Assembly: GCA_028285145.1 (NCBI GenBank)
Contig: JANQQC010000045.1
Coordinates: forward strand, 31,977 to 95,976
Reading direction: 5' to 3'
Origin: Hyphomonadaceae bacterium
GTDB lineage: Bacteria > Pseudomonadota > Alphaproteobacteria > Caulobacterales > Hyphomonadaceae
DNA: 64,000 nucleotides
Part shown: positions 36,600-46,850 of the stretch, in pieces
How the letters are laid out: each line of letters begins with the position of its first letter
Position numbering within the stretch: the first letter of the stretch is position 1
The notes under the pieces: generated by a model
The model's database searches: none
The model's input: the letters and a program-made list of their open reading frames with translations, nothing else
What the model was told of the DNA's origin: nothing
Made by a program: the position numbers and the translations under genes

Positions 36600-36797
36600 T
36601 CAAAAGTCATAGGCGCGGCCACCCCGCTCCCAGTCGCCATACCGGGTCGGTTCGATTTTTTTCGGACCGCCCTTTTCGTCTGCCGGCAGGTCGGCTGCAT
36701 CAGGATCGCGGGCGGCCCGGCGGGCTTCAGCCTCGGCCAGCGCGCGCTGGGCTTCGGGGGTCAGGGTCTTTTTCGGGGTGTCTGCATCTTCAGACAT
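36600..36797 (-). CDS. DUF1674 protein (SDHAF4-like succinate dehydrogenase assembly factor)
   Basis: A 65-residue charged protein ending PTRYGDWERGGRAYDF, the diagnostic C-terminus of DUF1674/SDHAF4. In eukaryotes this factor binds flavinylated SdhA before complex assembly. The ATG has AGGAG eight bases upstream; a longer in-frame reading has no support. It is divergent from htpX, 92 bp apart. Confidence 0.88.
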   Translation of the reverse strand: MSEDADTPKKTLTPEAQRALAEAEARRAARDPDAADLPADEKGGPKKIEPTRYGDWERGGRAYDF

Positions 36798-36889
36798 GAA
36801 TGGGACTCCTAATTCGCTTAACGCTTTCCATATAAATTGTGGGCACTGCTGGACAATTAAGGGGCTGCGGCGAAAGGAGGCCGTTCCTG

Positions 36890-37786
36890 ATGGGAACGAT
36901 GCGCACATTCATCCTCATGGCGGCGCTGACGGCGCTGTTTCTCGGTATTGGTTACCTCGTGGGCGGGGCGCTCGGCGTCACTATAGCCTTTGTGGTGGCC
37001 GCTGCGATGAACTTCATCGCTTACTGGAACGCAGACAAGATCGTCCTGAAAATGCAGGGCGCGCGGGAAGTGACGCCCGATGACCGCTCCCCAACCGTCC
37101 GGACCTTCGCATCTGACACGCTGCGTCTGGCCGGCCATGCCGGTCTTCCACCACCGCGCATTTACATTATCGACACACCTCAGCCGAATGCCTTCGCGAC
37201 GGGACGAAACCCCGAAAAGGCCGCGGTCGCTGCAACGACCGGTCTGCTCTCCATGCTGACCCGCGAGGAAGTCGCCGGCGTGATGGCGCATGAACTGGCG
37301 CATGTGCAAAACCGTGACACTCTGACCATGACCGTCACGGCCACGATTGCCGGCGCGATCGGTATGCTGGCGAACTTCGCGCTGTTCTTCGGCAATCGCG
37401 AGCGGGGCGGCCTTATCACAAGCCTCGCCATTATGATCTTCGCTCCGATGGCCGCAGGTCTTGTCCAAATGGCGATCAGCCGCTCGCGCGAGTACGAGGC
37501 TGACAAGCGTGGGGCCGAGATTTGCGGTAATCCGCTCTGGCTCGCTTCGGCGCTAGAGAAAATCGATCGCGGCGCGAAAGCCGTCGTCAATCGCCGTGCA
37601 GAGGCCAACCCTGCAATGGCGCATCTCTACATTATCAATCCGCTTGCCGGCCGCAAAGGCGACAGCCTGTTCTCCACACACCCCGCCACAGCCAACCGTG
37701 TTGCAGCGCTTCGTAAGATGGCCAACGAGGCAGCTCCGAGTGATGCCGTTGGGCTGCCTGCCGGTCAGAGCGGCCCCTGGGGATGA
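36890..37786 (+). CDS. htpX: membrane zinc protease HtpX
   Basis: A 298-residue inner-membrane M48 protease for membrane-protein quality control. It has two N-terminal helices, HELAH at residues 134-138, a second membrane pair and the third ligand in [17 protein letters not shown] lies nine bases before the ATG; an ATG three codons in is an alternative. rsmB starts 7 bp after the stop. Confidence 0.95.
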   Translation: MGTMRTFILMAALTALFLGIGYLVGGALGVTIAFVVAAAMNFIAYWNADKIVLKMQGAREVTPDDRSPTVRTFASDTLRLAGHAGLPPPRIYIIDTPQPNAFATGRNPEKAAVAATTGLLSMLTREEVAGVMAHELAHVQNRDTLTMTVTATIAGAIGMLANFALFFGNRERGGLITSLAIMIFAPMAAGLVQMAISRSREYEADKRGAEICGNPLWLASALEKIDRGAKAVVNRRAEANPAMAHLYIINPLAGRKGDSLFSTHPATANRVAALRKMANEAAPSDAVGLPAGQSGPWG

Positions 37787-37793
37787 ACCCGTC

Positions 37794-39071
37794 ATGAGCG
37801 CGCCTCAGGCCCGCCTGGCGGCGGCGCGTCTCCTTGTCGAGATTCTGGAAGACCGGCGCACACTCGATGAGGCGCTCGATCGGGTCGAGGCTTTCAAATC
37901 TCTGGAGGGGCCGGATCGCGCCTTCGCTCGTGCCATGGCGAGCGCCGCGCTGCGCCGGCTCGGTCATATCGATCGCGGGCTTGCGCCCTTTCTCAACCGG
38001 CCGCTCGAAACCGCGGCTCCGGCACCGCGCGCCCTGTTGCGGATTGGCGCAGCTCAGCTCTGGGTGCTTGGCGCACCGGCCCACGCGGCCGTCAGCGAAA
38101 CCGTCGGCGCAGCCAAGCTCTGGCCTGAAGCCGAAAGAGCGGCCGGCTTTCTGAACGCGGTGCTGCGCAAGGCGGCGGCTGAGCGGTCTGCTTTTGATGG
38201 TGTGCATGCGTCTGCGGTCTGGCCGGGCTGGCTGGAGGAAAACCTGCGCAAGGCGCTTGGAGATGCCCGTGCCGATGCGCTTGCCGCCGCCCAGTTCGAC
38301 GAACCCCCTATTCACCTCACGGCAAAAACCGATGCGGTACGCGTGGCCGCCGACATTGGCGGTGAACTGCTGCCGTCCGGCTCTGTCCTTGCCCCGCGCG
38401 GAACCATCGCCTCGATGGAAGGATACGCGTCCGGTGATTGGTGGGTGCAGGATCAGGCAGCGACGCTGCCCGCGCGCCTCCTGAATCCGCAGGCCGGTGA
38501 GAAAATCATCGATTTGTGCGCGGCTCCCGGCGGAAAGACGATGCAACTCGCTGCTGTGGGGGCTGAGGTGACGGCCGTTGATCGCGCGAAGAAACGCCTT
38601 GAACGCCTGACCGAAAACCTTGATCGCACCGGCCTTTCAGATGCCGTGACAGTCAATACGAAGAATGCGGAAACCTGGCGGCCGGAAAAACCGGCAGGCA
38701 AGATCCTGCTGGACGCGCCCTGTTCGGCCCTCGGGACGCTGCGCCGTCATCCGGAAGGCGCATGGATCAAACGCCCGGATGATATCGCCCGTTATCCAGA
38801 CATTCAGGCGCGTCTGCTGTCCGCCGCCACTGACATGCTCGCGCCGGGCGGGGTGCTGATCTACTGCGTCTGTACACCTTTGCCGTCTGAAGGCCGAGAC
38901 GTGGTGGAAGCCGCGCTTGAGGAAGGGTCACTCACCCGCATGCCGGTGGCAGGCTCGGATGTCCCAACCTTCGAAGATTGCGTAACACCGGACGGTGATC
39001 TGCTGACCCTGCCATCCGCGACGCGGGCATGTGACGCCTTCTTCATCTCAAGGCTCACGAAATCGCCTTAA
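37794..39071 (+). CDS. rsmB: 16S rRNA (cytosine-C5) methyltransferase RsmB-like
   Basis: A 425-residue NusB-plus-methyltransferase protein. The N-terminal NusB-like domain (VEILEDRRTLDEALDRV, then RRLGHIDRGLAPFL) precedes the SAM domain with DLCAAPGGKTMQLA. The two family cysteines are in DAPCSALGTLRRHPEG and YCVCTPLPSEG. It probably methylates C967-equivalent cytosine in 16S rRNA. The gene is likely cotranscribed with htpX. Confidence 0.9.
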   Translation: MSAPQARLAAARLLVEILEDRRTLDEALDRVEAFKSLEGPDRAFARAMASAALRRLGHIDRGLAPFLNRPLETAAPAPRALLRIGAAQLWVLGAPAHAAVSETVGAAKLWPEAERAAGFLNAVLRKAAAERSAFDGVHASAVWPGWLEENLRKALGDARADALAAAQFDEPPIHLTAKTDAVRVAADIGGELLPSGSVLAPRGTIASMEGYASGDWWVQDQAATLPARLLNPQAGEKIIDLCAAPGGKTMQLAAVGAEVTAVDRAKKRLERLTENLDRTGLSDAVTVNTKNAETWRPEKPAGKILLDAPCSALGTLRRHPEGAWIKRPDDIARYPDIQARLLSAATDMLAPGGVLIYCVCTPLPSEGRDVVEAALEEGSLTRMPVAGSDVPTFEDCVTPDGDLLTLPSATRACDAFFISRLTKSP

Positions 39072-39088
39072 ACACCTCATTTACCATG

Positions 39089-39107
39089 CCACGAAATCTC
39101 CTCGTGG
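39089..39107. repeat. small inverted repeat after rsmB
   Basis: CCACGA-AATCTCC-TCGTGG. It lies 17 nt past the rsmB stop without a T run, so it is at most a weak terminator or an mRNA 3'-end stabiliser. Confidence 0.3.
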
Positions 39108-39173
39108 AATTCATGTCGCATTCAGGCCGTTTTTCGATAATCACCGGGTAAATTCAGTGCAAAGGAGCACGCA

Positions 39174-39680
39174 ATGACGACCGTTCTTAAATCCGCCGCG
39201 CCGAAAAAGTGGATGGCCGGTGCTTTCTCCGCAATGACTCTCGCCCTGGCAGGTTGTGCCGGTGGCTATGGGGCCAATGAGGTCTCTTCGACCGGCGTTG
39301 GCTATGCCTCGACCGTGCGCGAAGGCACGGTGACTGCCGTGCGCGAAGTCACCATCCGGCAGGACAACTCGCTTCTTGGCGCTGCTACAGGTGCCGTGCT
39401 TGGTGGCCTTGCGGGCTCCGAGCTTGGCGGTGGCGACAAGGCCCAGACTGCTGGTGGTGTTGCTGGTGCCGTGATTGGCGGTGTGGCCGGTAACGAAGCC
39501 GGCAAGGCGCTGAACCGCCGGGCAGGATTCGCCTACACGGTGAGATTCGCATCCGGCGAGATCAAGGAAATCGTTCAGGGCAATGATATCTACATCCCCC
39601 CGGGCACGCCCGTAAACGTCACCTTTGGCGCAGATAAAGTGACGGTGACCCCTGCGCAGTACGCGCCAGCCGGCTACTAA
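39174..39680 (+). CDS. glycine-zipper outer-membrane lipoprotein (SlyB/Pcp-like)
   Basis: A 168-residue lipoprotein with lipobox ALAGC (C28). The central glycine-zipper region (LLGAATGAVLGGLAGSELGG, then GAVIGGVAGNEAGKALN) is followed by a small beta domain (YTVRFASGEIKEIVQGNDIYIPPG). The family is usually anchored in the outer membrane and contributes to envelope integrity. The ATG follows AAAGGAG. A strong hairpin follows the gene. Confidence 0.9.
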   Translation: MTTVLKSAAPKKWMAGAFSAMTLALAGCAGGYGANEVSSTGVGYASTVREGTVTAVREVTIRQDNSLLGAATGAVLGGLAGSELGGGDKAQTAGGVAGAVIGGVAGNEAGKALNRRAGFAYTVRFASGEIKEIVQGNDIYIPPGTPVNVTFGADKVTVTPAQYAPAGY

Positions 39681-39710
39681 ACGGGCAGGCTCCTGCCTTC
39701 TGCGTTAACG

Positions 39711-39747
39711 ACCGCCGCCTGCCTTGTGCCGGCGGCGGTTACGTTTT
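39711..39747 (+). terminator. probable intrinsic terminator after the SlyB-like gene
   Basis: Stem ACCGCCGCC/GGCGGCGGT (39711-39719 with 39731-39739), 11-nt loop, then TACGTTTT. It separates the lipoprotein from rpe. A smaller GGCAGG/CCTGCC hairpin precedes it. Confidence 0.6.
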
Positions 39748-39758
39748 ACCGCTAGATC

Positions 39759-40427
39759 ATGCGTGATGTGTTGATATCGCCGTCGATCCTGTCGGCGGAC
39801 TTTGCCCGGCTCGGAGACGAGATCAGGGCGGTCGATGCCGCCGGTGCCGACATGATCCATGTGGATGTGATGGATGGGCATTTCGTGCCCAATTTGACCT
39901 TCGGCCCGCCCGTGCTCGAGAAACTCCGCCCCCACACCTCGAAGCCCTTTGATGTGCACCTGATGATGGCACCGGTCGATCCCTTCATAGGCGAGTTCGC
40001 GAAAGCCGGGGCAGACATACTGACAGTCCATCCGGAAGCTGGTCCGCACGTCCACCGCACGCTGCAGGCCATCCGCTCAGCCGGCATGAAGCCCGGCCTC
40101 GCGTTGAACCCCGGAACACCTGCTGATGTGGTCGAGCCGTTGATCGACGATGTCGATCTCATCCTCGTCATGTCCGTCAATCCCGGCTTTGGCGGGCAGT
40201 CCTTCATTGAAAGCCAACTCCGCAAGATTGAGCGCCTGCGTCACATGATTGACCAGTCAGGCCGCGACATCATTCTCGAAGTAGATGGCGGCGTGAACGA
40301 AAAGACCGCGCCCTCGGTCATTTCTGCCGGTGTGACAGCGATTGTCGCCGGCTCTGCCGTTTTCAAAGGCGGGGAGGGAGCCTATGCCGGCAACATCTCT
40401 GCCCTGCGGCCGCGCGTACACGCCTAA
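39759..40427 (+). CDS. rpe: ribulose-phosphate 3-epimerase
   Basis: A 222-residue barrel enzyme of the pentose-phosphate pathway. Signatures are [49 protein letters not shown] and DGGVNEKT, which include the catalytic aspartates and metal histidines. The order rsmB-lipoprotein-rpe-heparinase-like is familiar in this class. Confidence 0.97.
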   Translation: MRDVLISPSILSADFARLGDEIRAVDAAGADMIHVDVMDGHFVPNLTFGPPVLEKLRPHTSKPFDVHLMMAPVDPFIGEFAKAGADILTVHPEAGPHVHRTLQAIRSAGMKPGLALNPGTPADVVEPLIDDVDLILVMSVNPGFGGQSFIESQLRKIERLRHMIDQSGRDIILEVDGGVNEKTAPSVISAGVTAIVAGSAVFKGGEGAYAGNISALRPRVHA

Positions 40428-40442
40428 GGGGGCACACTCGCT

Positions 40443-42170
40443 ATGAGCGCTATGGGACAGGGACACTCGACTCCGCGCCGACGTAGCGATGCCGATGATG
40501 CCATTCTCTGGCGGCGCTTTCGCGGAGTTGCTGGTGAGCACGTTAAGGCAAGCCCTGTCCACCGCCTGAAACTGGCCGGGGCGGGCCCTGTCGGTTTCTC
40601 CCTCCACCTTCGAAACCTCCTGCCCCCGGATGCGCAGCGCGGCGAGGCCCTGATTTCCGATGTCTGGCGCATCGGCATGTCGCGCGAACAACTGGCTCCG
40701 GGTGAAACCCCGTGGCGGCTCAGCCTGCCATCGCGCCACTTCTCAGACCGCATTCAGCGGTTCGACTGGCTGCCCGATCTTCTGGCGCACGGCGAGGCCG
40801 GGGCCGATCGGGCCCGTGTCCTCGTCGATGACTGGATTGAGGTTTTTGGCAAGTTTGACGGATTTGCCTGGCGCGCCGGGCCAACCGCTGATCGTGTCTG
40901 GAACTGGATGCGTGCGGGGCCGGCCCTGTTCGACAGCGGTGAGGAAGAGCCGCGCCAGATCCGAATGGAATCCTTTGCGCGCCAGACGCGCCATCTGGAG
41001 GCGGTCGTGGATGCCGCGACCGATCCTGCCGCCCGCTGGCGCGGGGCCTGCGCGCTTGTCGCCGCGGGGATTTGTGTCTTTGCAGGCAAGGATCTGGAGC
41101 AGCGGGTCGGGCGGCTGGAGGCCGAATGCGTTGCGCAGATCCTGCCGGATGGCGGCCATGTGCAGCGCAGCCCCTCGCGTGGCCTTTCCGCAATGTTCGA
41201 CTTCCTCGCCCTGAAAGACCTGTTCGAACGGGCCGGACGGCCGGTGCCCGACTTCATCGACCGTTTCGTTCCGCGCATGGGCGCAATGGTGCAGTTCTTC
41301 CGGGCCAGCGATGGGTGCCTTGACCCGTTCAACAATGGTCATGAGTCTCGCCCAGAGCTTGTCTCCGCCGCGCTGGCTGCGCTGGAGACGCCACCTCGCC
41401 GCTTCACCGTTTCTCCGAAGTCTGGCTTTCAGAAGCTGGAGAAGGGTGGCACGCGGCTGGTGCTCGATTCCGGGCAGGCCCCGCTCGCGCCCTTTGGAGA
41501 TGAGGCTCATGCTGGCGCGCTCGGCTTCGAATTGTCTGACGGACCAGTGCGATTGATCACTTCTTGCGGATACAGCCCCGAGGTCGATATAGACTGGCAG
41601 GCCGCCGTCCGGCGCACAGGTGCCCACTCCACCCTGTCCATTGCCGGGCGTGACTCCGCCGTATTTGAGCTGCGCGACGAAAGCCAGCTTCTTGCACCAC
41701 AGGGGCCGGATGGCATTTCCGCCAAGCGTCTGGAAGAGGATGATGAAATCTGGCTCGACGCGCAGCATGGTGGCTACAAATCCGCCTATGGCCTGCTCCA
41801 CCGTCGCCGCCTGTTCATGTCAGGAGATGGCCGGCGCGTGACGGGGGAAGATTCCCTCGTGCGTCCTGTGAGTCAGGGGGCAGCCCGCGAGCGACGCTTC
41901 GCAAACTTCGAAATCCGTTTTCACATCCATCCGGGCGTCACAGCGATGATGGGGCCAGATTATATTCGGCTGGAGACACCGTCTGGCCCCGCCTGGCGCT
42001 TCAAGACCAGTCATGAAGGCGCACGTTTGGAAAAGACCATCTATACCGGGCGGGGTATTGTCGAACGGTCTGAACAGATCGTGCTATCCGGACAGGCAGA
42101 CCCGAACAGCGATGGATCCGAGCCGCCAAATTGCGTCCGATGGGCCTTTTTGAGGGATCACAGCTCATGA
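40443..42170 (+). CDS. heparinase II/III-family protein
   Basis: A 575-residue protein with an N-terminal alpha/alpha toroid (SDRIQRFDWLPDLLAH, WNWMRAGPALF, GGHVQRSPSRGLS) and a C-terminal beta-sandwich (heparinase II/III-like; HIHPGVTAMMGPDYIRLETPSG, WRFKT). Members cleave acidic polysaccharides, but for this conserved alphaproteobacterial version next to purH the natural substrate is not known. No signal peptide is evident. The stop overlaps the next gene's start by 4 nt. Confidence 0.88.
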   Translation: MSAMGQGHSTPRRRSDADDAILWRRFRGVAGEHVKASPVHRLKLAGAGPVGFSLHLRNLLPPDAQRGEALISDVWRIGMSREQLAPGETPWRLSLPSRHFSDRIQRFDWLPDLLAHGEAGADRARVLVDDWIEVFGKFDGFAWRAGPTADRVWNWMRAGPALFDSGEEEPRQIRMESFARQTRHLEAVVDAATDPAARWRGACALVAAGICVFAGKDLEQRVGRLEAECVAQILPDGGHVQRSPSRGLSAMFDFLALKDLFERAGRPVPDFIDRFVPRMGAMVQFFRASDGCLDPFNNGHESRPELVSAALAALETPPRRFTVSPKSGFQKLEKGGTRLVLDSGQAPLAPFGDEAHAGALGFELSDGPVRLITSCGYSPEVDIDWQAAVRRTGAHSTLSIAGRDSAVFELRDESQLLAPQGPDGISAKRLEEDDEIWLDAQHGGYKSAYGLLHRRRLFMSGDGRRVTGEDSLVRPVSQGAARERRFANFEIRFHIHPGVTAMMGPDYIRLETPSGPAWRFKTSHEGARLEKTIYTGRGIVERSEQIVLSGQADPNSDGSEPPNCVRWAFLRDHSS

Positions 42171-44062
42171 CGCCGCGCGATGAAGCCCGCCGGGCGATGA
42201 TCCTGACTCTGAGTTTCGATGTGGTTGCTGCTGCGGTCGCCATGGCATTTGCACTCCTCTGGCGATGGAGCGTCGTGAATGGTGCGCCGCCCAACCCGGC
42301 CGCGACGGCGTTCATGGCATCGTCGATTTTCGCATTTGCGGCTTTGCTGTCCTTCTGGCTTGTGGGCGTCCACAAGCAGGTCTGGCGGCACATGGGCTGG
42401 GGCGATGCGGTGCGCGTGGTTCAGGCAGTTGGTCTTGCCGTCCTCTTCTTTCTGCCCGTGCTGTTTCTCTGGAACCGGCTGGTTGGGTTTCCGCGCTCCA
42501 GCATTCTCGCAGCGGCCCCCATCTGGCTTCTGATCATCTTTGCCGCGCGCATTGTGGCCATTGCCCGCAGCACACGAACCCCCTTCCAGATTTTCCGAAA
42601 CGTCCGCAAGGATGCCCCGCTGGTAGTTCTGGCTGGCGACAATGAATGCGTGGCGCGCGTCATTCGGGACCTGTCTAAGTCCCCGGACGGTGCAAGCGTT
42701 CGCATTCTTGGTGTCATCGATGTCGATTCTGTCGATCCCGGCCGCGCCATTCGTGGCGTAACGGTGCTCGGCGATCTCGACGATATCGGAAACGTGCTGG
42801 ATGTCCTGTCTGTCCGCTACGGGACCACACCCTGGGTCGCCGTGACCGGTGCCGCCCGGGACAGGCAAATCATGACCCGCATATTGGAAGAGACTTCCGC
42901 GCGTGGGTCCAAGGTGATGGCGCTGGAGTCAGAGGCCAATCAGAACAGGTTTCACCGGATCCGAGCGGCTGACCTGCTGGCGCGGCCTGAGCGCGATCTG
43001 GACATCACGCCGGTGGCCAGACTCATCAGCGGCGCGAACGTGCTGGTCACTGGTGCGGGCGGAACAATTGGATCTGAACTTGTGCGCCAATGCGCGCAGC
43101 TCAACCCCGCTCGTCTCGCGCTCTACGAAGCGTCCGAATACAATCTCTATCGTATCAACCTCGCCATGACCGCGCAGGAGCGGCCTGACACGGCAATTTC
43201 GGCCTTTCTCGGTGATGTTCGCGATGTGCCCCGTATTGAAGGGGCCATGAAAACGACCGCCCCCGACGTGGTGATCCACGCCGCCGCGCTCAAACATGTG
43301 CCGCTCATGGAGGAGAATGTCTGCGAGGCGATCCTCACCAATGTCGGCGGGACCATAAATACGGTGCGCGCCGCGTCTCAGGCTGGCGTAAAGAACTTTG
43401 TCCTGATCTCCACCGACAAGGCCGTCGACCCTGACAATGTCATGGGCGCGACCAAGCGGCTGGCCGAGATCGCCGTGTCTCGCATCGCCGAGAAGTCCGG
43501 CATGGATGTCGCCATGGTTCGCTTCGGCAACGTGCTCGGCTCGTCAGGCTCGGTGGTCCCTCTGTTTCAGGAACAGATCGAGGCAGGCGGCCCAGTCACG
43601 GTCACCGATCCGGACGTCACCCGTTACTTCATGACGGTCGAGGAAGCCTCGGCACTCGTTCTCCAGTCAGCCTCGCTGAACGGCCACGCCAATGGCCGGA
43701 ACCTGTTCGTGCTGAACATGGGTGAGCCGGTGAAGATCAGCGAGCTTGCCGAAGCGATGATCCGGATGCGCGGCAAGGTGCCCGGCCGTGATATCGACAT
43801 CCGCTACACGGGCCTGCGGCCGGGTGAGAAACTCCATGAGAAGCTCACCTATGAAGATGAGGGCGTCGAGAAAACAACTGTGCCGGGCGTCATGAGCGTG
43901 GCTGTGAAGAATGGCGTAAAGCTGAACTTCGATGAGTTGATCGAGCAGTTACTGGACGCGGCCCGCCAGCGTGACCGGCTGGAGGCTTTGCGCCTGCTGA
44001 GCGAGCTTGTGCCAGACTATACCGCTTACGGACAGAAGTACCGCGCCCTGAAGCGCGCTTGA
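42167..44062 (+). CDS. WbpM/CapD-like nucleotide-sugar dehydratase/epimerase, membrane protein
   Basis: A 631-residue protein with four N-terminal membrane segments (ILTLSFDVVAAAVAMAFALL onward), a first Rossmann-like domain (APLVVLAGDNECVARVIRDL) and a C-terminal SDR with TGAGGTIGSELVRQC. The catalytic region is DPDNVMGATKRLAEI, where methionine replaces the usual tyrosine, as in WbpM/PglF 4,6-dehydratases. It probably makes a UDP-4-keto-6-deoxy-HexNAc for surface glycans. It is translationally coupled to the heparinase-like gene. Confidence 0.88.
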   Translation: MTPRDEARRAMILTLSFDVVAAAVAMAFALLWRWSVVNGAPPNPAATAFMASSIFAFAALLSFWLVGVHKQVWRHMGWGDAVRVVQAVGLAVLFFLPVLFLWNRLVGFPRSSILAAAPIWLLIIFAARIVAIARSTRTPFQIFRNVRKDAPLVVLAGDNECVARVIRDLSKSPDGASVRILGVIDVDSVDPGRAIRGVTVLGDLDDIGNVLDVLSVRYGTTPWVAVTGAARDRQIMTRILEETSARGSKVMALESEANQNRFHRIRAADLLARPERDLDITPVARLISGANVLVTGAGGTIGSELVRQCAQLNPARLALYEASEYNLYRINLAMTAQERPDTAISAFLGDVRDVPRIEGAMKTTAPDVVIHAAALKHVPLMEENVCEAILTNVGGTINTVRAASQAGVKNFVLISTDKAVDPDNVMGATKRLAEIAVSRIAEKSGMDVAMVRFGNVLGSSGSVVPLFQEQIEAGGPVTVTDPDVTRYFMTVEEASALVLQSASLNGHANGRNLFVLNMGEPVKISELAEAMIRMRGKVPGRDIDIRYTGLRPGEKLHEKLTYEDEGVEKTTVPGVMSVAVKNGVKLNFDELIEQLLDAARQRDRLEALRLLSELVPDYTAYGQKYRALKRA

Positions 44063-44122
44063 CGCGTCCCCCGGCCATGATAGGCCGCGCGGCATAAGCT
44101 TCACCACTTTCAGGACCTGACC

Positions 44123-45712
44123 ATGACAGACGCTCCCGTGCGCATCCAACGCGCCCTGATTTCGGTTTCCGACAAGGAGGGTCTGGTGGATCGTGCACGC
44201 GCTTTGGCCGACGCCGGGGTTGAACTCGTCTCGACCGGCGGCACGTCCGGGACCTTGAAGGAGGCGGGGCTCGACGTGCTCGATGTCGCCGACCTTACAG
44301 GCTTCCCGGAAATGATGGATGGCCGCGTGAAGACACTTCACCCCGCAGTGCATGGCGGCCTGCTCTACCGACGTGATCTTGACAGCCATGTGAGTGATGC
44401 CGAAGCCCATGGCATCAAGGCGATCGATCTTGTCTACATCAATCTCTACCCGTTCGAAGCGACAGTCGCTTCCGGAGCCGATTTCGAAACCTGCATTGAG
44501 AACATCGATATTGGTGGCCCAGCCATGCTGCGCGCGGCAGCCAAGAATGCGGCCTTTGTCGCGGTCTGCACCGATGGCGGAGACTTAGACGCTGTGATCG
44601 CGGACATGAAGGAACATGATGGCGTGGTCTCAGGCCCGTTGCGGCGCAAGCTCGGCGCAAAGACCTATGCCCGCACCGCAGCCTATGATGCGGCGATCTC
44701 CGGCTGGTACGCGGCCCAGCTAAGCGAATCAGCGCCCGACTGGACGGCATTTGGCGGCAAGCTCGACGAGGCCTTGCGCTATGGCGAAAACCCTCATCAG
44801 AGCGCGGCCTTCTACACGACCGGCGAAGCGCGCCCCGGCGTGGCCACCGCAGAGCAGGTTCAGGGCAAGGCGCTCTCCTACAACAACATCAACGACACCG
44901 ACGCCGCTTACGAGCTGATCGGCGAGCTGGGCGATGAGACGCCTGCGGTCGCCATCATCAAGCACGCCAATCCCTGCGGCGTGGCCATGGGCGACACTGC
45001 ACTTGCTGCTTACCGCGAAGCGCTGGCCTGTGATTCAACGTCGGCCTTTGGCGGCATTGTCGCGCTGAACCGACCACTTGATGCCGTGACGGCGGAGGCG
45101 ATCACCGAGATTTTCACCGAAGTCGTCATCGCGCCCGGCGCGGACGAAGCCGCTCGGGCGATCTTCGCGAAGAAGAAAAATCTCCGCCTCCTGCTGACTA
45201 ATGGTCTGCCGAATCCAACCGCGCCCGGAAAGACCGTGAAAACCGTCGCGGGCGGCCTGCTCGTTCAGGACCGCGACTTTGGCCGGATCAGCCGGAGCGA
45301 CCTCAACGTGGTCACGAAGATCGCCCCAACCGAGGCTGAGCTCGATGACCTGCTCTTTGCCTGGCGCATCGCCAAGCATGTAAAGTCCAACACGATCGTC
45401 TATGTCCGGGATGGCGCGACAGTCGGCGTTGGGGCAGGGCAGATGAGCCGGATCGATTCTGCCCGCATCGCTGCGCGGAAGGCCGAGGACGCCGCCGAGG
45501 TCGCAGGCTGGCAGGAACCACGGACCAAGGGCTGTGTCGCGGCCTCTGACGCTTTCTTCCCATTCCCGGATGGATTGCTGCAGGCCGCGTCTGCCGGTGC
45601 GTCGGCCGTGATCCAGCCCGGGGGGTCAATCCGGGATGATGAAGTGATCGCCGCCGCCGATGAGGCAGGCCTTGCTATGGTCTTCACCGGAATGCGTCAT
45701 TTCCGGCACTAA
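44123..45712 (+). CDS. purH: bifunctional AICAR transformylase/IMP cyclohydrolase
   Basis: A 529-residue enzyme for the last two steps of IMP synthesis. The N-terminal MGS-like cyclohydrolase contains [26 protein letters not shown] and [19 protein letters not shown]. The C-terminal transformylase has [26 protein letters not shown] and the final [14 protein letters not shown]. The length is normal. Confidence 0.97.
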   Translation: MTDAPVRIQRALISVSDKEGLVDRARALADAGVELVSTGGTSGTLKEAGLDVLDVADLTGFPEMMDGRVKTLHPAVHGGLLYRRDLDSHVSDAEAHGIKAIDLVYINLYPFEATVASGADFETCIENIDIGGPAMLRAAAKNAAFVAVCTDGGDLDAVIADMKEHDGVVSGPLRRKLGAKTYARTAAYDAAISGWYAAQLSESAPDWTAFGGKLDEALRYGENPHQSAAFYTTGEARPGVATAEQVQGKALSYNNINDTDAAYELIGELGDETPAVAIIKHANPCGVAMGDTALAAYREALACDSTSAFGGIVALNRPLDAVTAEAITEIFTEVVIAPGADEAARAIFAKKKNLRLLLTNGLPNPTAPGKTVKTVAGGLLVQDRDFGRISRSDLNVVTKIAPTEAELDDLLFAWRIAKHVKSNTIVYVRDGATVGVGAGQMSRIDSARIAARKAEDAAEVAGWQEPRTKGCVAASDAFFPFPDGLLQAASAGASAVIQPGGSIRDDEVIAAADEAGLAMVFTGMRHFRH

Positions 45713-45778
45713 GGCTGACCAGGCAAAGCTTACGGTGATTGTGTGTTGCAAGGGCGGCCTGCGCCGATATACGCAACG

Positions 45779-45802
45779 CTTGCAGGTGTAGGTGCCTGCA
45801 AG
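45779..45802. promoter_or_regulatory. perfect inverted repeat ahead of the unknown 344-residue protein
   Basis: CTTGCAGG-N8-CCTGCAAG, ending 13 nt before the downstream ATG and about 65 nt after the purH stop. There is no T run. It could be a repressor site or a leader hairpin close to the ribosome site of the downstream gene. Confidence 0.4.
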
Positions 45803-45815
45803 AGCTATATGTCCC

Positions 45816-46850
45816 ATGATTGAACAGATCACCGCCTGGGCCGACGCCCATATCGCGACCTCGCCCGAGCTGGCTTATGTTGGTGCCGTCGCCGCTGTGC
45901 TGGCAGGCCTGTTCGTGGCGTGGGCCGCTTTCGGGGCCCTGAAGGCATTTGTCCGGTCAATCGTGAATGTCTTCGCCATGCGCGGTGTCTCGAAAGACAA
46001 GACGCCGGGCTTCCGCATTCTTCTGGCCTCTGCAGGCTCAGGCCGGGCGGCGCGATTTGTCCGCCGCGCCCTGACCGAGCATCTGGAGCGATTCAGCTTC
46101 GGGGCTCCCTTTCGTCTCTGCAAGGCGGGTCGCCTGCCGGCGGATGCTGTGAAAGCGGAACGCGCCGCACGGTCACGCCTGCGCCGGTCGGATGCCGACA
46201 TGATCCTGTGGGCGGAGCGTTCGTCCGGTCGCCCGGACGGATTGAAAATCCGGTCCATCTCTCGCGGCGGCGGCCTTTCGGTCGTGGATGCGCCGCTGAA
46301 GACCTCCACCGCCTCCGGCGCGCACAATCGATGGAGCGATGATTTCGCGGTGGCGCTTGCCTACCAGTTGGCGAAGGAACTTCAGCCGGCCTTGAGCCAA
46401 CCGGAAAGTTTCCGGCCAGAGCGTGTGCATGAGATTGCCGAGGAGCTGAACACCCTGCTGAAGGGCGATGCCGGCCTCTCGAAAGATGTCCGCAACGAGC
46501 TGGAGGATGATTTTTGCGCCGCCGCCCTGCATGTGGCGGAAGCCGGCGATGACGCTTCGTTCGTGGACACGGTCATAAAGTATCGCCGCGCGTTCATCGC
46601 CGCGACCGAGGGGCGAACGGCGGAGCAGGTTCAGGCCCGCCTCGATCTCGGGCGCGCCCTGCTCGCTAAGGCGACCCGCGGCTTCGATCCGTCCTTGGTC
46701 CGGGAAGCAATGACTGAGCTTGAACTCGTGGCCGCGTCCATGCGCGGGGATCTCTCGATCCGCCGCGCAACGCAGGCCTCAAATGCGGTTGCGCGCGGTC
46801 AGTCCCTGCTGGAGACGCGCAAGCGCTTCCAGCTCAACTTCGGTAGCTAG
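45816..46850 (+). CDS. uncharacterised membrane-anchored protein
   Basis: Function not recognised. This 344-residue protein has one hydrophobic segment ([24 protein letters not shown], about 18-41). A region [25 protein letters not shown] follows, then [25 protein letters not shown], which reads like a nucleotide- or stress-sensor helper. The C-terminal third is helical and TPR-like ([17 protein letters not shown]). An ATG 24 nt upstream inside the inverted repeat is a less likely start. It is convergent with msrA, with a 4-nt overlap. Confidence 0.7.
   Translation: MIEQITAWADAHIATSPELAYVGAVAAVLAGLFVAWAAFGALKAFVRSIVNVFAMRGVSKDKTPGFRILLASAGSGRAARFVRRALTEHLERFSFGAPFRLCKAGRLPADAVKAERAARSRLRRSDADMILWAERSSGRPDGLKIRSISRGGGLSVVDAPLKTSTASGAHNRWSDDFAVALAYQLAKELQPALSQPESFRPERVHEIAEELNTLLKGDAGLSKDVRNELEDDFCAAALHVAEAGDDASFVDTVIKYRRAFIAATEGRTAEQVQARLDLGRALLAKATRGFDPSLVREAMTELELVAASMRGDLSIRRATQASNAVARGQSLLETRKRFQLNFGS

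Noticed and set aside
40743..41801. A 352-codon minus-strand frame inside the heparinase-like gene
   Set aside because: The plus-strand gene has family motifs and operon context. The antisense frame has none and is a GC-skew shadow.
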